The notes under the pieces are model-generated. The model worked only from the letters and a program-made list of their open reading frames with translations, was not told where the DNA came from and did no database searches. Shown one piece after another: positions 33,781 through 45,832 of a stretch of DNA of 64,000 nt. Both the position numbers and the translations under genes were made by a program. Every line of letters begins with the position of its first letter. The first letter of the stretch is position 1. The stretch comes from Chinchilla lanigera (taxonomy: Eukaryota > Chordata > Mammalia > Rodentia > Chinchillidae), in the NCBI RefSeq assembly GCF_000276665.1, contig NW_004955425.1, positions 24,168,679-24,232,678 of the forward strand, given 5' to 3'.

Positions 33781-34119
33781 ACAAAACTTTCTTTTTCAGG
33801 AAATAGAAGGCTGGAACTGATTACATCTACAAAGCACCACCTAGGAGAAGCCATTGCACCTCGACTGTTTTCCTTATACATGGAAGTTATTCACTCAGCA
33901 ATTCAAAAAGGAGTTTTGCCAGAAAAAAAGGGTATACTACCTCCAGGTCTATGCATAGAAATACACAAGGAAGGAAGAAGGGCGGAAATTACAGGAGCTG
34001 CACCACTTGGGACCCACTGGTTTTGCTATTTGAGAACATCATTTAGTGTAAAGATGACAAAGGGTCTAAGAAAAGCAGTCTGCATGAATTTGTTAAATGA
34101 AGACCATATTTTGGATTGA
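33781..34119 (+). other. Unidentified open frame next to mariner B
   Basis: A plus-strand frame without stop runs from inside the end of mariner B to TGA at 34117-34119. Its first Met is at 33880 (79 codons), but the frame before it is open too. A tract of cttttttcag at about 33790 resembles a splice acceptor. The predicted peptide (for example LPPGLCIEIHKEGRRAEI, then THWFCYLRTSFSVKM) has ordinary composition and is not a simple repeat, but I recognise no family. It may be a processed-pseudogene fragment, an unannotated repeat or chance. Confidence 0.35.
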
Positions 34120-34210
34120 AAATGACTTTTTTGATGAACTTTTAGGGTTTGAGAGTTTACAGAAGCATGCATGTGTGGATGGCTGCAGAACGTCACCCTG
34201 ACTTTGGTAC

Positions 34211-34435
34211 CTGGCCTCTCCGGTTTGTGTTTCTAGTTGGTTCACCCAAGCCTTGTACACCTCGACGGGGCTGGTGTTGATGACCAGGGACTTGTCGTCG
34301 ATGATCTCTTTTACCACTGGAGCCAGGAGCTGGCGCAGGGTGTTCTGTCCCCGGGCTCCCCGGTTGAAGCTGACGACCATCTTGATGACGGTGGGGTTAC
34401 CAGTAACAATGTCCTGTACCTGGTCCACCTTCGAC
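34211..34435 (-). CDS. IQGAP2: IQGAP2 exon E8: GAP-related domain
   Basis: Encodes 74 residues from SKVDQVQDIVTGNPTV to LETQTGEA, with split codons at both ends. The segment FNRGARGQNTLRQLLAPVVK is the region that aligns with the catalytic loop side of active RasGAPs; IQGAPs lack the working arginine finger. Acceptor ctttag, donor gtacca. Third codon positions are strongly G/C, as in E13. Confidence 0.97.
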
Positions 34436-36229
34436 CTAAAGAAACCCCGGGCTAAAATAAGATGGTTCGCTTCTGTGGACAGTGTTAAGCAATGTCTATT
34501 CTCTCTGGCAGGCAAGACCTTTGGGGACGGATTTTCTCAAGGAACATGATGTTGGTGTAATTTGAAAAGAAGCAACCATTTGTAAGATGTGTGTTTATCT
34601 GAGCAAGTTAAGGATCTAAAAATAAGATCCTGGCCCAGCTTCAATCTAGAAGGCAAACAGAATTGACAGTGAACCAAGACTAACAACACTGAGTGACGCT
34701 GTACAAGTATAGTTCCCTTCTATTTACCAAATTTTAAAAATAACTCTTGATTGTATGAACTGTTCCTACATCTTCAGATCCCACTTGAGTTCATCACGCA
34801 GCTTCCTGGCCATGACGCATGGCTGACGGCTGGACCATGACCTTTTCCCTCTCTGCTTCTCCCTTCCCCCGCTGGTGGCCCCTGCCCCGTTCCGATGCTT
34901 TTCCCCTGGCCCCACTTCCTTTCCCTTTAGGGTCTGACTGCCCTTCTCTGGTCCTTATCTTACCCAGTCATTCCTTTCCATTTCCTCTTCCTTACTTAAA
35001 ATTCTGTTTTCTCTCCCTTTTTGACTAATTGTATGTGCTGCTGGGACAGTCAGGGTGAAACCAGAGGTCCTGCCCTACCCATGCTGTGCCCTCAGACTTT
35101 GCTTGTCACACACACATCTTCAGCCGCAGTCTCTTTGGGACCTGTCCTCTGATCTCAATTTCTCACTCATATCTCCTTCCTGGGGCCAGCCTGAACTTTC
35201 TGATGTTCTCCCCTGTCTAGCTCAAACCCAGTGTGCTAGATCCAGATTGTATCTCACTCATATCTCCTTCCTGGGGCCAGCCTGAACTTTCTGATGTTCT
35301 CCCCTGTCTAGCTCAAACCCAGTGTGCTAGATCCAGATTGTATCTCTCTCCTTCTGACTCCCCCACATCTCTGAACTGTGTAAATTTAATCCATCCAGTC
35401 TATACATGACAGGTAGATCCATCTTCTCAAAAAAGATCACATCCACTTTCTGATCAGAAGCCTTTCTTACTCCCCAGAAAGTGAGCAGGGACTCAACCTC
35501 TGGTTGTCTCCCTCTCCAGCGTTACCTCCCAGTACTCACCAAGCCACACATGGCCCAGACTCATCTATGTTCTTTCTTGTACCTGTGCCCATATTGTCCT
35601 AAGACTAGTGGGCCTTATTTCCACCTTTAGTCTATTCCTATAGAAATGATAATGATTCCCCAAAGTTTAAGGGAAAAATGGCTCCTTTTCCATAAAATGA
35701 CTTTCAGTCAACATAGTTGGATTGTTTCTTTCCATCTGTTCAAATCTGTCACACCGTATGCACATTCATCCAGACTGGCCATGTTCCACAGAGGGCGTTA
35801 CTACTTCTCATGAGTCAGACCTCTTCTGGCTTACAGACCCAGATGCAAAGCTGCCTTGCCCCTGTGCTCTGGAAACCCTAGGAAACTAGCACAGTTAAAA
35901 AAGAGAATACAACTTCCATGTCACTCAGACGATAAAGTAAATTTTCTCATTGATTTTCAATAAGCTTTTGGTCTCCAGTTTTTGTGAACATGCAAAATTG
36001 AAAGTTAGGGATCATTGGTGGGAGAAAACTGTACCTAAATAAAGCTCTCAGCTTATAAAAATTCAACCATCCACAGAGATTCCATTTCAATCTCAAGAAG
36101 TTTGACATACTTAGTATCCATGGATAACATATCCTAGTAATTTAAAAATTACTTTAGTAAATCTGAGATCATGTCCACTAAGAAAGGAACCTGTGCATTG
36201 GTACTTTTACATACATATTGTATACATAC
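34436..36229 (-). other. Intron E7-E8 (1.8 kb)
   Basis: Contains a pyrimidine-rich stretch (34830-35030) and a perfect 91-bp tandem duplication (35161-35342). No SINE or LINE recognised, making it one of the few repeat-poor larger introns here. Confidence 0.8.
35161..35342. repeat. Perfect 91-bp tandem duplication
   Basis: Unit 35161-35251, starting tctcactcatatctccttcc and ending gatccagattgta, is repeated base for base at 35252-35342. Confidence 0.95.
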
Positions 36230-36393
36230 TTTATTTCTTCCTCCAGAGCAGTTTTGAAAAGCTTGAGGAGCAGGTATTCTTCCCGCTGATTAGAGGCATA
36301 ATTGTACAGTGTAAAAATAACAGTGTCCATAAATTTAGTTGACTTGTTCTGTGGCATCTGGAAGATCAGCTTAGCCAAGTATAAAGGGTTGGT
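36230..36393 (-). CDS. IQGAP2: IQGAP2 exon E7: start of GAP-related domain
   Basis: Encodes 54 residues, TNPLYLAKLIFQMPQ to ALEEEI, plus two bases of a split Lys codon. This is the first helical part of the RasGAP-related domain, which in IQGAPs binds Cdc42-GTP and Rac1-GTP without stimulating hydrolysis. The donor is set at gtatgt, not one base later, because only then does the split codon join E8 as Lys-Ser-Lys-Val. Confidence 0.97.
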
Positions 36394-36984
36394 CTACATG
36401 GAAAGAGGAAAGAAGAAAACAAAACAGTCCCCCACAAGGCTATCAGTTAATGTATTATTAAAGCAGTATCTTGTTCCTTGCTCTTCAGGGACTGAATGTC
36501 ATTAAAAGCAAATAGACAAGAGCTGGCCCACAGTATGACTTTAAAGGTACTGGCTAATAATGAATGCTGTAATACAGGAAGCTGTACTAGAGAGTTATTA
36601 TGAAAGGACTTAAATGTTATGTAGCACATATGTTCTGTACTGTACAATGTAGTGTACACTCTGCACTGGTAACCATTTGGAGCCACATATTCATATTTTC
36701 TGCAGAGACAAAGAAGAGAGTAGAACGATCCCAGAGGATCTGGTGTCCAAGGAGGCTGCTGACCATGAGCTGAGGCCCCAGACCCAGAGACTGGCCTGGA
36801 GGACTGATGGATGATAAAAGGAAACAGATAACACTTTCAGACTAGAAAGGGAATGAGGCGGCTGTGCATGTGGAGACAGCGAGAGCGCCATGATGCTCCA
36901 CAGGCATCGAGGGGAGGAGAGGGGGGACAGCTGAGGAGGCGGGAGTTGGTGAGGGAAACGCCGCACCTCCACCACCACTAGCAC

Positions 36985-37040
36985 CACCTATGACGATGAT
37001 GACAATGATGACAACAACAACAACAACAAGAAGAAGAATA
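36985..37040. repeat. Trinucleotide-rich low-complexity tract
   Basis: Runs of gatgat, (aca)n and (aga)n follow each other (gatgatgacaatgatgacaa, then caacaacaacaacaagaaga). Confidence 0.85.
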
Positions 37041-38552
37041 AGAGCAAAGCAAGAATTCAAAAGACTGACCCAGAATTAAAAGAAAATTGACCGGGAGGCC
37101 CGAGGCTCCCCTGAGGGTGGACTCTGTCAGGTACTGGCCAGCCTTCATGCACCTGTGCTAACCCAGGGGGAGGGAAAGCCGTATTTAGAGAGGAGACAAT
37201 TCACACAGAAGTTGAAGGCTCATCCTCTTCCTCATCTTCCTTCTGATGAGAAAAGGAAATATTTAATTCCCATTCTGGAAAGCTAGCATTCACTCAAAGG
37301 GCTCTGGCAGTTTCAGGAAGATCCAAACTTTAGTTTACTTTACCACTTAGGGTTACTTTTGAGTTCAGAATGCTCGAACTTCCACGAAGCAGCAACTTTG
37401 GATAGCTTTTTGACAGCTCTGTAACAATTCTTTTCCAACTTTAACTCAGTGTATGGAGATTGTGAGAAAGGAAACTCACTCTAGAGCTCAAGAAAGAGGC
37501 TGGTCATTTGTCTTTAGCTGACCCCCAAACTTTACCTCTAGTCATCCTTAAGAGAGAAACCCAAAGCGACGCCTTTATTAGCTGGCCGATGCTTTGCCTA
37601 ATGAACCTCTACTTCTTAACAGGATAAACAACACAAGTCGTGGGCCACTGACTAGAGCTTAACATTTCTTATGACAAATTCTGGCATGTTAAGAAAAACT
37701 AAATCTGGAAGAACCTACCTAAGTTTGAGAGTTCATGGATGTAAACAACTGGTGAATATTTGTGATTAAATTTCCAACTAGTGGTTGACTAAATCAGGCC
37801 CGCTGGACAATTAGGCCAACAATTGTCCCTGTTAACCGCGGGCCCCTCTGCTCCAGGAGGTTGCTGCTGTAAGGCCGCTGAGGGTTCCGGACAATTATTA
37901 ACATTTTCTCCTCCTGTGCTGCCACACAGAGGCCATAGGAGGCACCTACATCTGTTTGGAAAAGAGCTTTCTTGCAAGTAGAGAATTCTTAAACCTGAAT
38001 TACCCCCTGGGATAGATACAACTCGTGTTTATGGTTTGTGTAACGTGTTCTACACACACAAATGACAGTGACATTCCCAAGCAAAGGGCATCTCCAGGCT
38101 GTACGGAGTCAGCGACCCACACAGCGGAGGCTGGACGGGAGGCTTGTTTCTTTCTCTGTCCTTCCCGCCCACTCATTTCCTCTGTGACTAACTGTGTTAG
38201 TGGGGTGGGGGAGGTCAGTCAATGGTCAAGCAAAACACGAACTGGCCCATCAATATCCAACCATAATCAACTCCATCTGTTAGTTCTCACCAGCACTCTG
38301 GAAGCAATGGAAAATTAGAATTCATTTAGAACACAGTAATGCCATGGAGATAACTAGATAACAAGGATGTTCTATTTCCTAATCCCAGCCTTCTGGCTTT
38401 TCTCCTTAAAGAAGGGCAGGCTGGTTCTTGTATAGATCTGATTTTCAGTTACTTCAGCTCTTTCACAGCTAACAGCATCTGTTTGTGTCATTATTAGGCC
38501 TATACTATTTCTGCTCATCACTGTTCTAGAATATAATATAGTACAATATGAA

Positions 38553-38700
38553 GAATATGGGCTCTGCAGTCAAAATGCCTGGGTTCCAAACACCTATTTT
38601 AACATTTATTGGCTGTTTCTCATTTTTGTCACCTGTAAAATGGAAAGCACTGCAGTATTTGGTCTCTCCAGTTCCCAGCGTTACAGTAAGAGTTACATGA
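38553..38700 (+). repeat. MIR SINE relic
   Basis: Plus-strand MIR-family text: gggctctgcagtcaaaatgc, ctgggttccaaacacc, gtcacctgtaaaatggaaag. Confidence 0.7.
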
Positions 38701-38845
38701 GATACTGCTTAAAATAGCCCGTGGTACTTATAAGGGTGTGGAGCTCATTTGCAATTCCCAAGAAGCACAGGGGAAGAACCACTGTCACCCAGATGTGGAA
38801 GACGGTGTTTTCCAAATCGCATGGCGAGAGTCCAGTTGTGCTCAC

Positions 38846-38995
38846 CTGGAGAAGGTAGAACAGCTGCTGGTATGTTTCCAGTGTTTTCCTTCTCTCCTTG
38901 CTCAAGCTTTTGATTCCCTGGTTGTCAGTGTTATTCAGTATTTCCATTTCTCCTCCTTTTTTCTTATTTAGCTTTTTTCTATGTGAGATTACATC
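38846..38995 (-). CDS. IQGAP2: IQGAP2 exon E6: helical linker before the GAP-related domain
   Basis: Encodes 50 residues, DVISHRKKLNKKKGGE to YQQLFYLLQ, phase 0 on both sides. It contains a Lys-rich stretch (KKLNKKK) followed by a predicted helix leading into the GAP-related domain. Acceptor ctttacag, donor gtgagc. Confidence 0.97.
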
Positions 38996-39239
38996 CTGTA
39001 AAGAATTTTATGACATTACTCATTTTAACCCTAATATTCTTAATCTCTTCCCTTCATACATCTCCCGAGACACACAGTCAAAAAGATGAATTTTCCATAT
39101 TTCCTGCATCAGGAAACGCAGGGACAGAGGATGTTAAGCTAAGGAAATACACTCTGCAGGTGAATCTGGCTTTTGTAATGTGTGTTCTCCAAAGCTGCAT
39201 TCATTTGCTCTTAGGATTGAATGTAGCACCAAGAAGATC

Positions 39240-40420
39240 TCATGAAAAAGAATAGTCTTTTAATAAAGGACACTGGGACAATTAGATATCACATTCAGAA
39301 GAAAGGAGTCAGACTCCTACCTCAAAGGATAAACAAAAATTGACTCAAAAGAGATAAAAAACTAAATGGGGGCTAAAACTATAAAACTCTTAAAAGAAAA
39401 ACTAGGAAAAGCAGAAACTGTGTTGCTGAGTTATACCTCTGGCCCTGGCAATCATTTATTAGACAGGATATCAAAAGTATAAGTAACAAAAGAATAAATT
39501 GGATTTCATAAAAATTATAATATTTCATGATTCAAAAGGTAGTGTCATGATAAAATGACAACTCACAGAATGGAAGAAAATATATGCAAATCTCATATTG
39601 GATGTGACTTGGATCCAGAATAAATAACTCTTGCGACTCAAAATTAAAAAGACAACTCAATAAAAATGGGCAAACGATTTGAACTGACATCTTCCCAAAA
39701 TGATATAAAAGTGGCTAACAAGTACACGAAGAGATGTTCACCATTACTGGTTGTCAGGGGAATGTAAATCAGAACTACAAGAACATACCATCAAATACTA
39801 AATAGAATGGTCACAACCAAAGAGATAGTAAGTATTGGTAAAAAATAAAATTTAAAAAATATTGCTGAGGATTTGGACAAATTAGAAATTCCCACCTTGT
39901 TGGTAAGAATGTGAAATGGTACAGATACCTAGATAAAACTTGGGAGTTCCTCAAGTTCAACATAGTTATCCTCTGACTCAACAATTCCACGTTCAAGTAT
40001 ATACTCAAGAACAGAAAATATGTTTCATACGTAACTTGTGCACGAGCACAGGAAGTAATATGAAGCCTGTTAACAACAGCAATATTCATAATAAGTAAAA
40101 GTGGAAGCATTCAAAATTTCATCAGTTAATGAATGGATAACAAAAATGTGGTGTAGCCATACAATTGAATATTATTCATCAATATAAAGTAATGAAATGT
40201 TCTATAACATGGATGACTATAGCTATAACATAGATGACTTTAAAAATAGTATGTTAAGTGAAAAAAACCAACCACAATATACTATTTATGTGTGAGTCCA
40301 TTTATATGAAATGTCCAGTATAGGTCAATCTATAGAGACAGAAAGTAGATTAGTTGCTGCTAAGCCTGGTAGTAAAGGGAGAATGCATAGTGACTGTTAA
40401 TGCATACAGGAGTTCTTTCC
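39240..40420 (+). mobile_element. L1 3' end (ORF2 C-terminal part and 3' UTR)
   Basis: Plus-strand L1 with heavy mutation: aaataaattggatttcataa, aaaaatgggcaaacgatttg, gctgaggatttggacaaatt, tgtggtgtagccatacaatt, tatatgaaatgtccagtata. No frame survives. Confidence 0.8.
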
Positions 40421-40424
40421 TTTT

Positions 40425-40560
40425 TGAAGAGAAACATAATAATTCAACTACTGCACTATAAAATTCACTCTACTCAGCAGTGTTTAGTCTATTCACAATG
40501 CTGTAGAACCATCACTTTTATCTAATTCCAGAACATTTCCTTTGGAGTTTCTGGCATGAA
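40425..40560 (-). repeat. L1 3' UTR fragment
   Basis: Antisense L1M-type text: tactgcactataaaattcac, ccatcacttttatctaattc. Confidence 0.5.
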
Positions 40561-41395
40561 AATGTCCCTGAATTACACAGAAATGATGGTCAGAAAAACC
40601 TGATGAGTATTTTAAATACAACTTAATTATGTACTCTAAAAGTGTGAATCACATCTCAATTTATAAAAGCACTTTCAAAAAATAATGTAGAAATTAGATA
40701 TGGAAGCAAAAGGACTTCTCTAAACATTTAACAAAATTTAAGTTTTTCTCCCTCATCATGCTTCTTTAGCCATTTGCAGATAATCTTGGAAAATGTGGCT
40801 GAAAACCATGTCACAACATGGTCACTTTAGGAGCTTATGGGTCATGACCAAGGGTAGGTCCTTCAGACTGAGTCTACCAAATTAATGTATGTACAGAGAT
40901 CAATAGTAAGAAGTACATTTTGCATTCTTTGTTGGTAAGCACACACTATATGAAACACACTTGTCCTTGCTACTGGGGCACACTGATATTTTCAATCTAC
41001 TTCTGTTCTATTCCATTAAAAAAAACCTCTGCTAATTGTGACACACTAAATTGATTCCACAATGTTCTAATGAAACATGACTCATATTTGAAAGGAGACA
41101 TTTCCCTAGAGCCTCCCCTGGCATGTAACGCTGGATCATAGTCCCACCAAATGGAAAGAAAGTTCTGTCCCTAAAATTTCTTGCAGTGGTTTCACCAAAC
41201 TTTACGTCCAACCTCCATAGAAGACTCTGCAGCCAGTCTCAGGGACACCTGACCTTGCGGGGAACAGCACATGTTTGCTCTGCACGCAATACTGACCCTC
41301 TAGCATCCCTGGTCCATGCCCATCAATTGGCAGTAGGGCCTCTGAAAAGCCAAAAATGTGCCTAACCCCACTGCCCTAGCGAGACATAACAAGTC

Positions 41396-41510
41396 TGAGA
41401 CCAGCCTAGGCAACTTGGCAAGACACTGTCTCAAAATAAAAAGGGCCAGGGATGTGGTTCAGTGCAAAGGCCTTGGGTTCAAACCCTAGCACAGGAAAAA
41501 AAAAAAACAC
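41396..41510 (+). repeat. B1/ID dimer remnant
   Basis: End of a plus-strand B1 (gagaccagcctaggcaactt) then an ID half (ggccagggatgtggttcagt) and A-tail. Confidence 0.75.
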
Positions 41511-42691
41511 ACTTGAACTATGTCTAGACAAATCTCTATTAGCTATAGTCCCTCTTCCTCTCTCAACTACACATTCTTTAAACTCTGGAGACTGCTTTGT
41601 TGACAGCTTCATCTTCAGGGTAATTTTTTGTATTTTATTTTTTTGACATAAACAGATGAGAAGAGAAGGGAGGGGTGGCAATCAAGCTCAAGGGCAGAAC
41701 TAAACCCCTCCCTTCGAACACAGAGCTGGTGAAGGCAGACAGGGAGAGTGGTGAGAAAGGACACATCCAGGTTGGACACGGGCCAGGCTGGGGAGTGGGG
41801 CAGGGCTGTGCAGATGGCCGGCGCCTGCCTGTGGCCTGCTCCTTTCAACCACGCCCTGGGGACCTCGGACTTGGGAAGCTTGAGGAAGAGCAAAGCCCAA
41901 CCCAGACTGGGTGACACACACAGGCAGACACCTTTTATCAACCCAAACTGAATTTGCCCTGTTCTTACTCAATCCAAATTGAACAAGTGAGGAATACTGA
42001 CTTGAAGGAGCAAGAGAATTCAGCTCGTTCACAATGTTCCCACATCCCAGTGTGTTTTTGCTGCCAGATTTTCCCGTCCCTAGAAACAGGCTACCTCAGC
42101 ATGTAGGGAATACGTTATCATTTTGGGGGTAGAAAGTAGGGATTAGTATAAAGGGCTGGGCTTTGGGGTCATAAACATATGTGTATCTGTAAAGCATAAT
42201 TCACTTTGTGACCTTGCAAAAGTTAACCTCCCTAAACTTCAGCTGCTAAACTAGAAAATGAACTTAATAATACAATTTTACTGGGTTGATGTGACAGAAA
42301 CAGTACATGTAAAGCACCCATGAAGAAAGGAAGGCTCAGAAAGGTTAAAAAATATGCCCAAGGTAATAAACTATCTCAACCCAGAATTTCGGGTAGGACT
42401 GGTCAGAACACTCGTACGGTACATCAAACTCATCCACGGAATTTGGAGCACTTAGTGGTTTGCTTGTAGTTCCTATTTAAGTCTTCCTTCAAGCTATGTT
42501 AAGTCTATACTTTTTTTCCTTGTGTGAACTGACTTCAGTTGTCTCGTGCTTGTCTCCAAGCTGTTCTCTTTGCCTAAGGCCAATGTGAGTCCCTTCACTA
42601 ACCCACTGATGTGAGGTTTTCAGTGGGAACGCTGACTTTTAAAGAACTGTAAGGAACCAAAGGTTACCAGAGTGAGCAAGCTAGTTGATCA

Positions 42692-42770
42692 CATGGTGAT
42701 GAACCTTTTAGTGCGTTCAATAATACAAACAGCCCACTGTGACATGCATGCCATAGGTTCACCACCACTG
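42692..42770. repeat. 79-bp inverted-repeat element (hAT-like)
   Basis: Left catggtgatgaaccttttag and right, read inverted, cagtggtggtgaacctatgg pair as terminal inverted repeats. The text ccataggttcaccaccactg recalls known hAT non-autonomous ends. No clear 8-bp duplication. Confidence 0.5.
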
Positions 42771-43249
42771 ATCTATAAGAACTAATCCACTTCTGTCTAA
42801 TATCTTTTTTTTTCTAAACAACTTTCATTGTTAAGAAAGAAGATAAAGAAAGTAAATCTAATATTGTTGCTCAAAGAAAAATCACTTAACTTTTCCCTTC
42901 TGGCTTTCTTCAGTAAATTTTCTTTTATAGTAGAAAAAATCATTGTAGGTTCTATTTTCTTCTCTATTATATTGCAAACCATTTTCCTGTCATTAAATAT
43001 TCTTCAAAAACATTATTTTTGTGGCTATAATGTACATGCTAAATTCTTTACTTCTCCATTTATTGTTTAAATGTTTATGACTGTTTCTCACTTTTGGAAT
43101 ACTTAGAGAAGTAAAGCTTGAACTTTTCTGTCTTTACCATTAAACTAAAAAAGCTACTATCAATGACATGAAACTACATGTTTAATAATCAGTGAACTTC
43201 TAATAAGTATTGGATACATGTTTGGTATTTGAAAGATTAACTTTCTCTC

Positions 43250-43590
43250 TTTCTTTTGGAGCCAGGGCCTCACTGTGCTGCCCACACTGGCCCTGATCAC
43301 CTACGTGCAGGCCACTCTCCTGCTTCAGCTTCCTCAGTAGCTGACGCTATAGGAAATTACTGCCTGTAGTACGTGGCTCAAAAAATCATCTTTGCTTCCC
43401 AATTCTATCAATTAGTAGCAAATGCATTTTGTTTTCAGTGCTGGGAATGGAATGCAGGAAATTCACATTGAGCTACATCCTCAGCCCTTTACAAGTTTGC
43501 TTTGAGACAGGGCTATATTGCCTAGGGCAGGCTGGAACTTGCAAACCCTCCTGCCTCAGTCTTTCAGAGAGCTTATACCCAGCAATAAAT
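43250..43590 (-). repeat. Two decayed SINEs (B1-like, ID/B1-like)
   Basis: 43250-43388 resembles an inverted B1 (gccagggcctcactgtgctg); 43425-43590 an inverted ID/B1 dimer (gtgctgggaatggaatgcag, gagacagggctatattgcct). Both far from consensus. Confidence 0.55.
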
Positions 43591-45256
43591 GTCTTTTTAA
43601 AAAACAAAATAAAACTTCAAGTTTTCACATCTATTTGGAAATCTTCTCTGGTTGCACTTCCACAAGATGCACAGGATTTAAACTATCTACGTATTTGGAA
43701 GTAAGTTTTCATGTTAAAAAGGCAAGCTATTTCCTGTTTACAACTCGATGGGGATGGGAGTACAGTGGCAGTTTAAGACTGGGAAAGGCATTCTCCAGAG
43801 GACTTTCTGGAATATATCACACTTCAAAAGCTCTCATCTGCATCATATAACACAAACACAAGATTTTTTTTAAAAGAAGTATTTTTTCCAGATAAGTTAA
43901 GAAAGCGGTTAAATAGAGAATAAGTAGTAATTTTATTTTTTAATATTTAGAAAACACAATCATATCCTATTTTACAAATTGCTGTGTTTCCCTTATTTCT
44001 CTATAACCCTCTCCCTGGACTCTCACGGGGTCCAAGGACTGGGTGGGGCCTTCACCTGCCCATGTGGCAGGGGCCCGGGCTGTTCATCTGCTGGCTATCC
44101 TGACCCACACGCAGGTCACTGGCCCTGGGTTCTCCACTCCAACCCGCTCGGCCCTGCCCAAGCCTCCTTGAATGACTCGTTTTCTGAAAACCAGCATGGT
44201 GTGCTGGGAAGCAAGAGGAATGTGGGGAGAGGTCTTACCCCAGACATCTGTTTTTGGATGAAACTGTCACTTTGTCCATTGTTTTACAGAGCTCAGACAC
44301 CAGCAGTTTCCACCCACATACGGAACCCTGGCACCATTTCTTTAGAGACTACTAGTGGATATGGTGCTGCCCTGCAGGACAGTTTGGAAAATGTTGGGGT
44401 GTCTTTGGGTCTCTTCATTGGAGGCCCTTGTGGCTTCTAGTGGGTGGGGTGGTGGATGGGAGAGGCTCTGCTGTCCAGTAACTTGTCGGGTGGTCCGTGT
44501 GAATAACTCCCTCATCTTGCATGGCAGGGCTTATGAATTCACTCATGTAGGTCAAGACTCTGTTTGTATTATTACCTGAGCCTAGAATCTAATTGTTTTA
44601 CACATATGCACCAGAGATTTTCTATACACAAACTTTTAATATACACTGGCTTTTCTAGGACTGCATCTCTGCGTCATTCAGGGTGGAGCACGCTTGGGTA
44701 ACTCTGAACCTTACGAGAGCTGCTCTTCCTTTTGGAAAGGCGTCCTGCCTGCTCCACCCCTCTCACATGGGTCTCCACCTGTGTAGAGCTCTCAGTCTGG
44801 GGTGATTCTGGGGAGTCCCAACCACTCGGTACTTTCATCATGTTTTACGCTATTACCAGGCTTGGAGTCATGGTATACATTTATGGGGTAAAATAAGGTG
44901 TGCTGATCTAGCATTATGGAGTGAACAAATTAAGGTAATGTCTGTTAAAAAATATCACCATGCACATATATCTTCATATTAAAACATGTTTTCTATTATA
45001 AACCACTTTCTTTTTATTTCTCTTTTATATTTACATGGATGCGTTTTTTTTTTTCCTTAGGAAGGTACATATATAAGTAGGTTTTATTATCTATAAATTC
45101 ATTTGAGAGTAGTAAAGAAGCCTTAGACAATACATTATAAATATGTAGGAGGCACATAATTTTGCAGGTCTAAGGGCCACTAACTTGTATTAAAAATGAT
45201 AAATGAACTTATTCTAGAATCTAAATGGGCTTGGCTGGACCAAATTACCATGAGTA

Positions 45257-45774
45257 TGGGAGGTATAATCTAAATATACAGTGAATGTTAAATTATTACC
45301 ACAAAAGACATATGTGATTAATCCACCACAAAACACTATACTCCCCCTCCCTTTAAACACACTTGATGCCTTCATTCTTGCCACTTTCTGAAGCAGTTCT
45401 GGAAGTCTTCTTTCACAAATGTCCTTACGAGGTGTGATAAAAAGTGCAGTGAATGCTGCAGCTGAGTGCCGTCCGACAGAAAGGCAGGCTTGCAGAAACA
45501 GGATGGTGAGCCCTCATCCACCTTATTCACCAGCTCTGACACCATGAGACCCTGGCGCTTCCCCAAAGTCAAAATGACCACGTGAGGTAAACGTTTTGAA
45601 TTGAATTAGAACACAGAGGCAGCCACAACAGTGCAGCTAAAGACACTCAGGAAAGGACTGCACAAAGCACCAAGTGTGATGGGATGTGTTTGAAGAGAAA
45701 GAGAATATTTTGAAGGGATTGATGTGTCTTTACCGTAATAAAAAATAAAGTCACCGTACTTGCTGATCACACTT
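45257..45774. mobile_element. Composite mariner relic C
   Basis: Flanked by TA. Order: decayed outer end (ggaggtataatctaaatata), reversed mariner 3' end (actttctgaagcagttctgg at 45382), junction to an inner 5' end at about 45424 (ttacgaggtgtgataaaaag), forward body with internal deletion (tccaccttattcaccagctc is from the third catalytic Asp region), forward 3' end (gtctttaccgtaataaaaaa) and right terminal repeat (caccgtacttgctgatcaca). The SINE-free copy, so the clearest of the three. Ends 58 bases from exon E5. Confidence 0.75.
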
Positions 45775-45832
45775 TACACATACGTGCGCATTTGCCACTC
45801 CTGAAGCCTCGCCATCTCACAAGCCCACTGAC

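Larger units (their letters stand above)
32343..34210 (-). other. Intron E8-E9 (1.9 kb)
   Basis: Holds an ID (32503-32580), a B1 (32848-32982), composite mariner B with a B1 inside (33139-33751) and a plus-strand open frame of unknown origin (33781-34119) that ends 90 bases from E8. Confidence 0.8.
36394..38845 (-). other. Intron E6-E7 (2.5 kb)
   Basis: Contains trinucleotide-rich low-complexity sequence (36985-37040) and a MIR relic (38553-38700). 37050-38550 is unique. Confidence 0.8.
38996..45832 (-). other. Intron E5-E6 (6.8 kb)
   Basis: Holds a plus-strand L1 3' end (39240-40420) with a further L1 piece (40425-40560), a B1/ID remnant (41396-41510), a small hAT-like MITE (42692-42770), two decayed SINEs (43250-43590), an L1 3' UTR-like stretch (about 44870-45020) and composite mariner C (45257-45774). 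41515-42690 and 43600-44860 hold no named element. Confidence 0.8.

Noticed and set aside
36842..37060. Val/Ile-rich minus-strand open frame
   Set aside because: Direct translation of the (ACA)n/(GAT)n low-complexity tract.
43979..44440. 153-codon plus-strand open frame
   Set aside because: Composition follows local G/C content, no recognisable family, no gene signals; overlaps nothing conserved.
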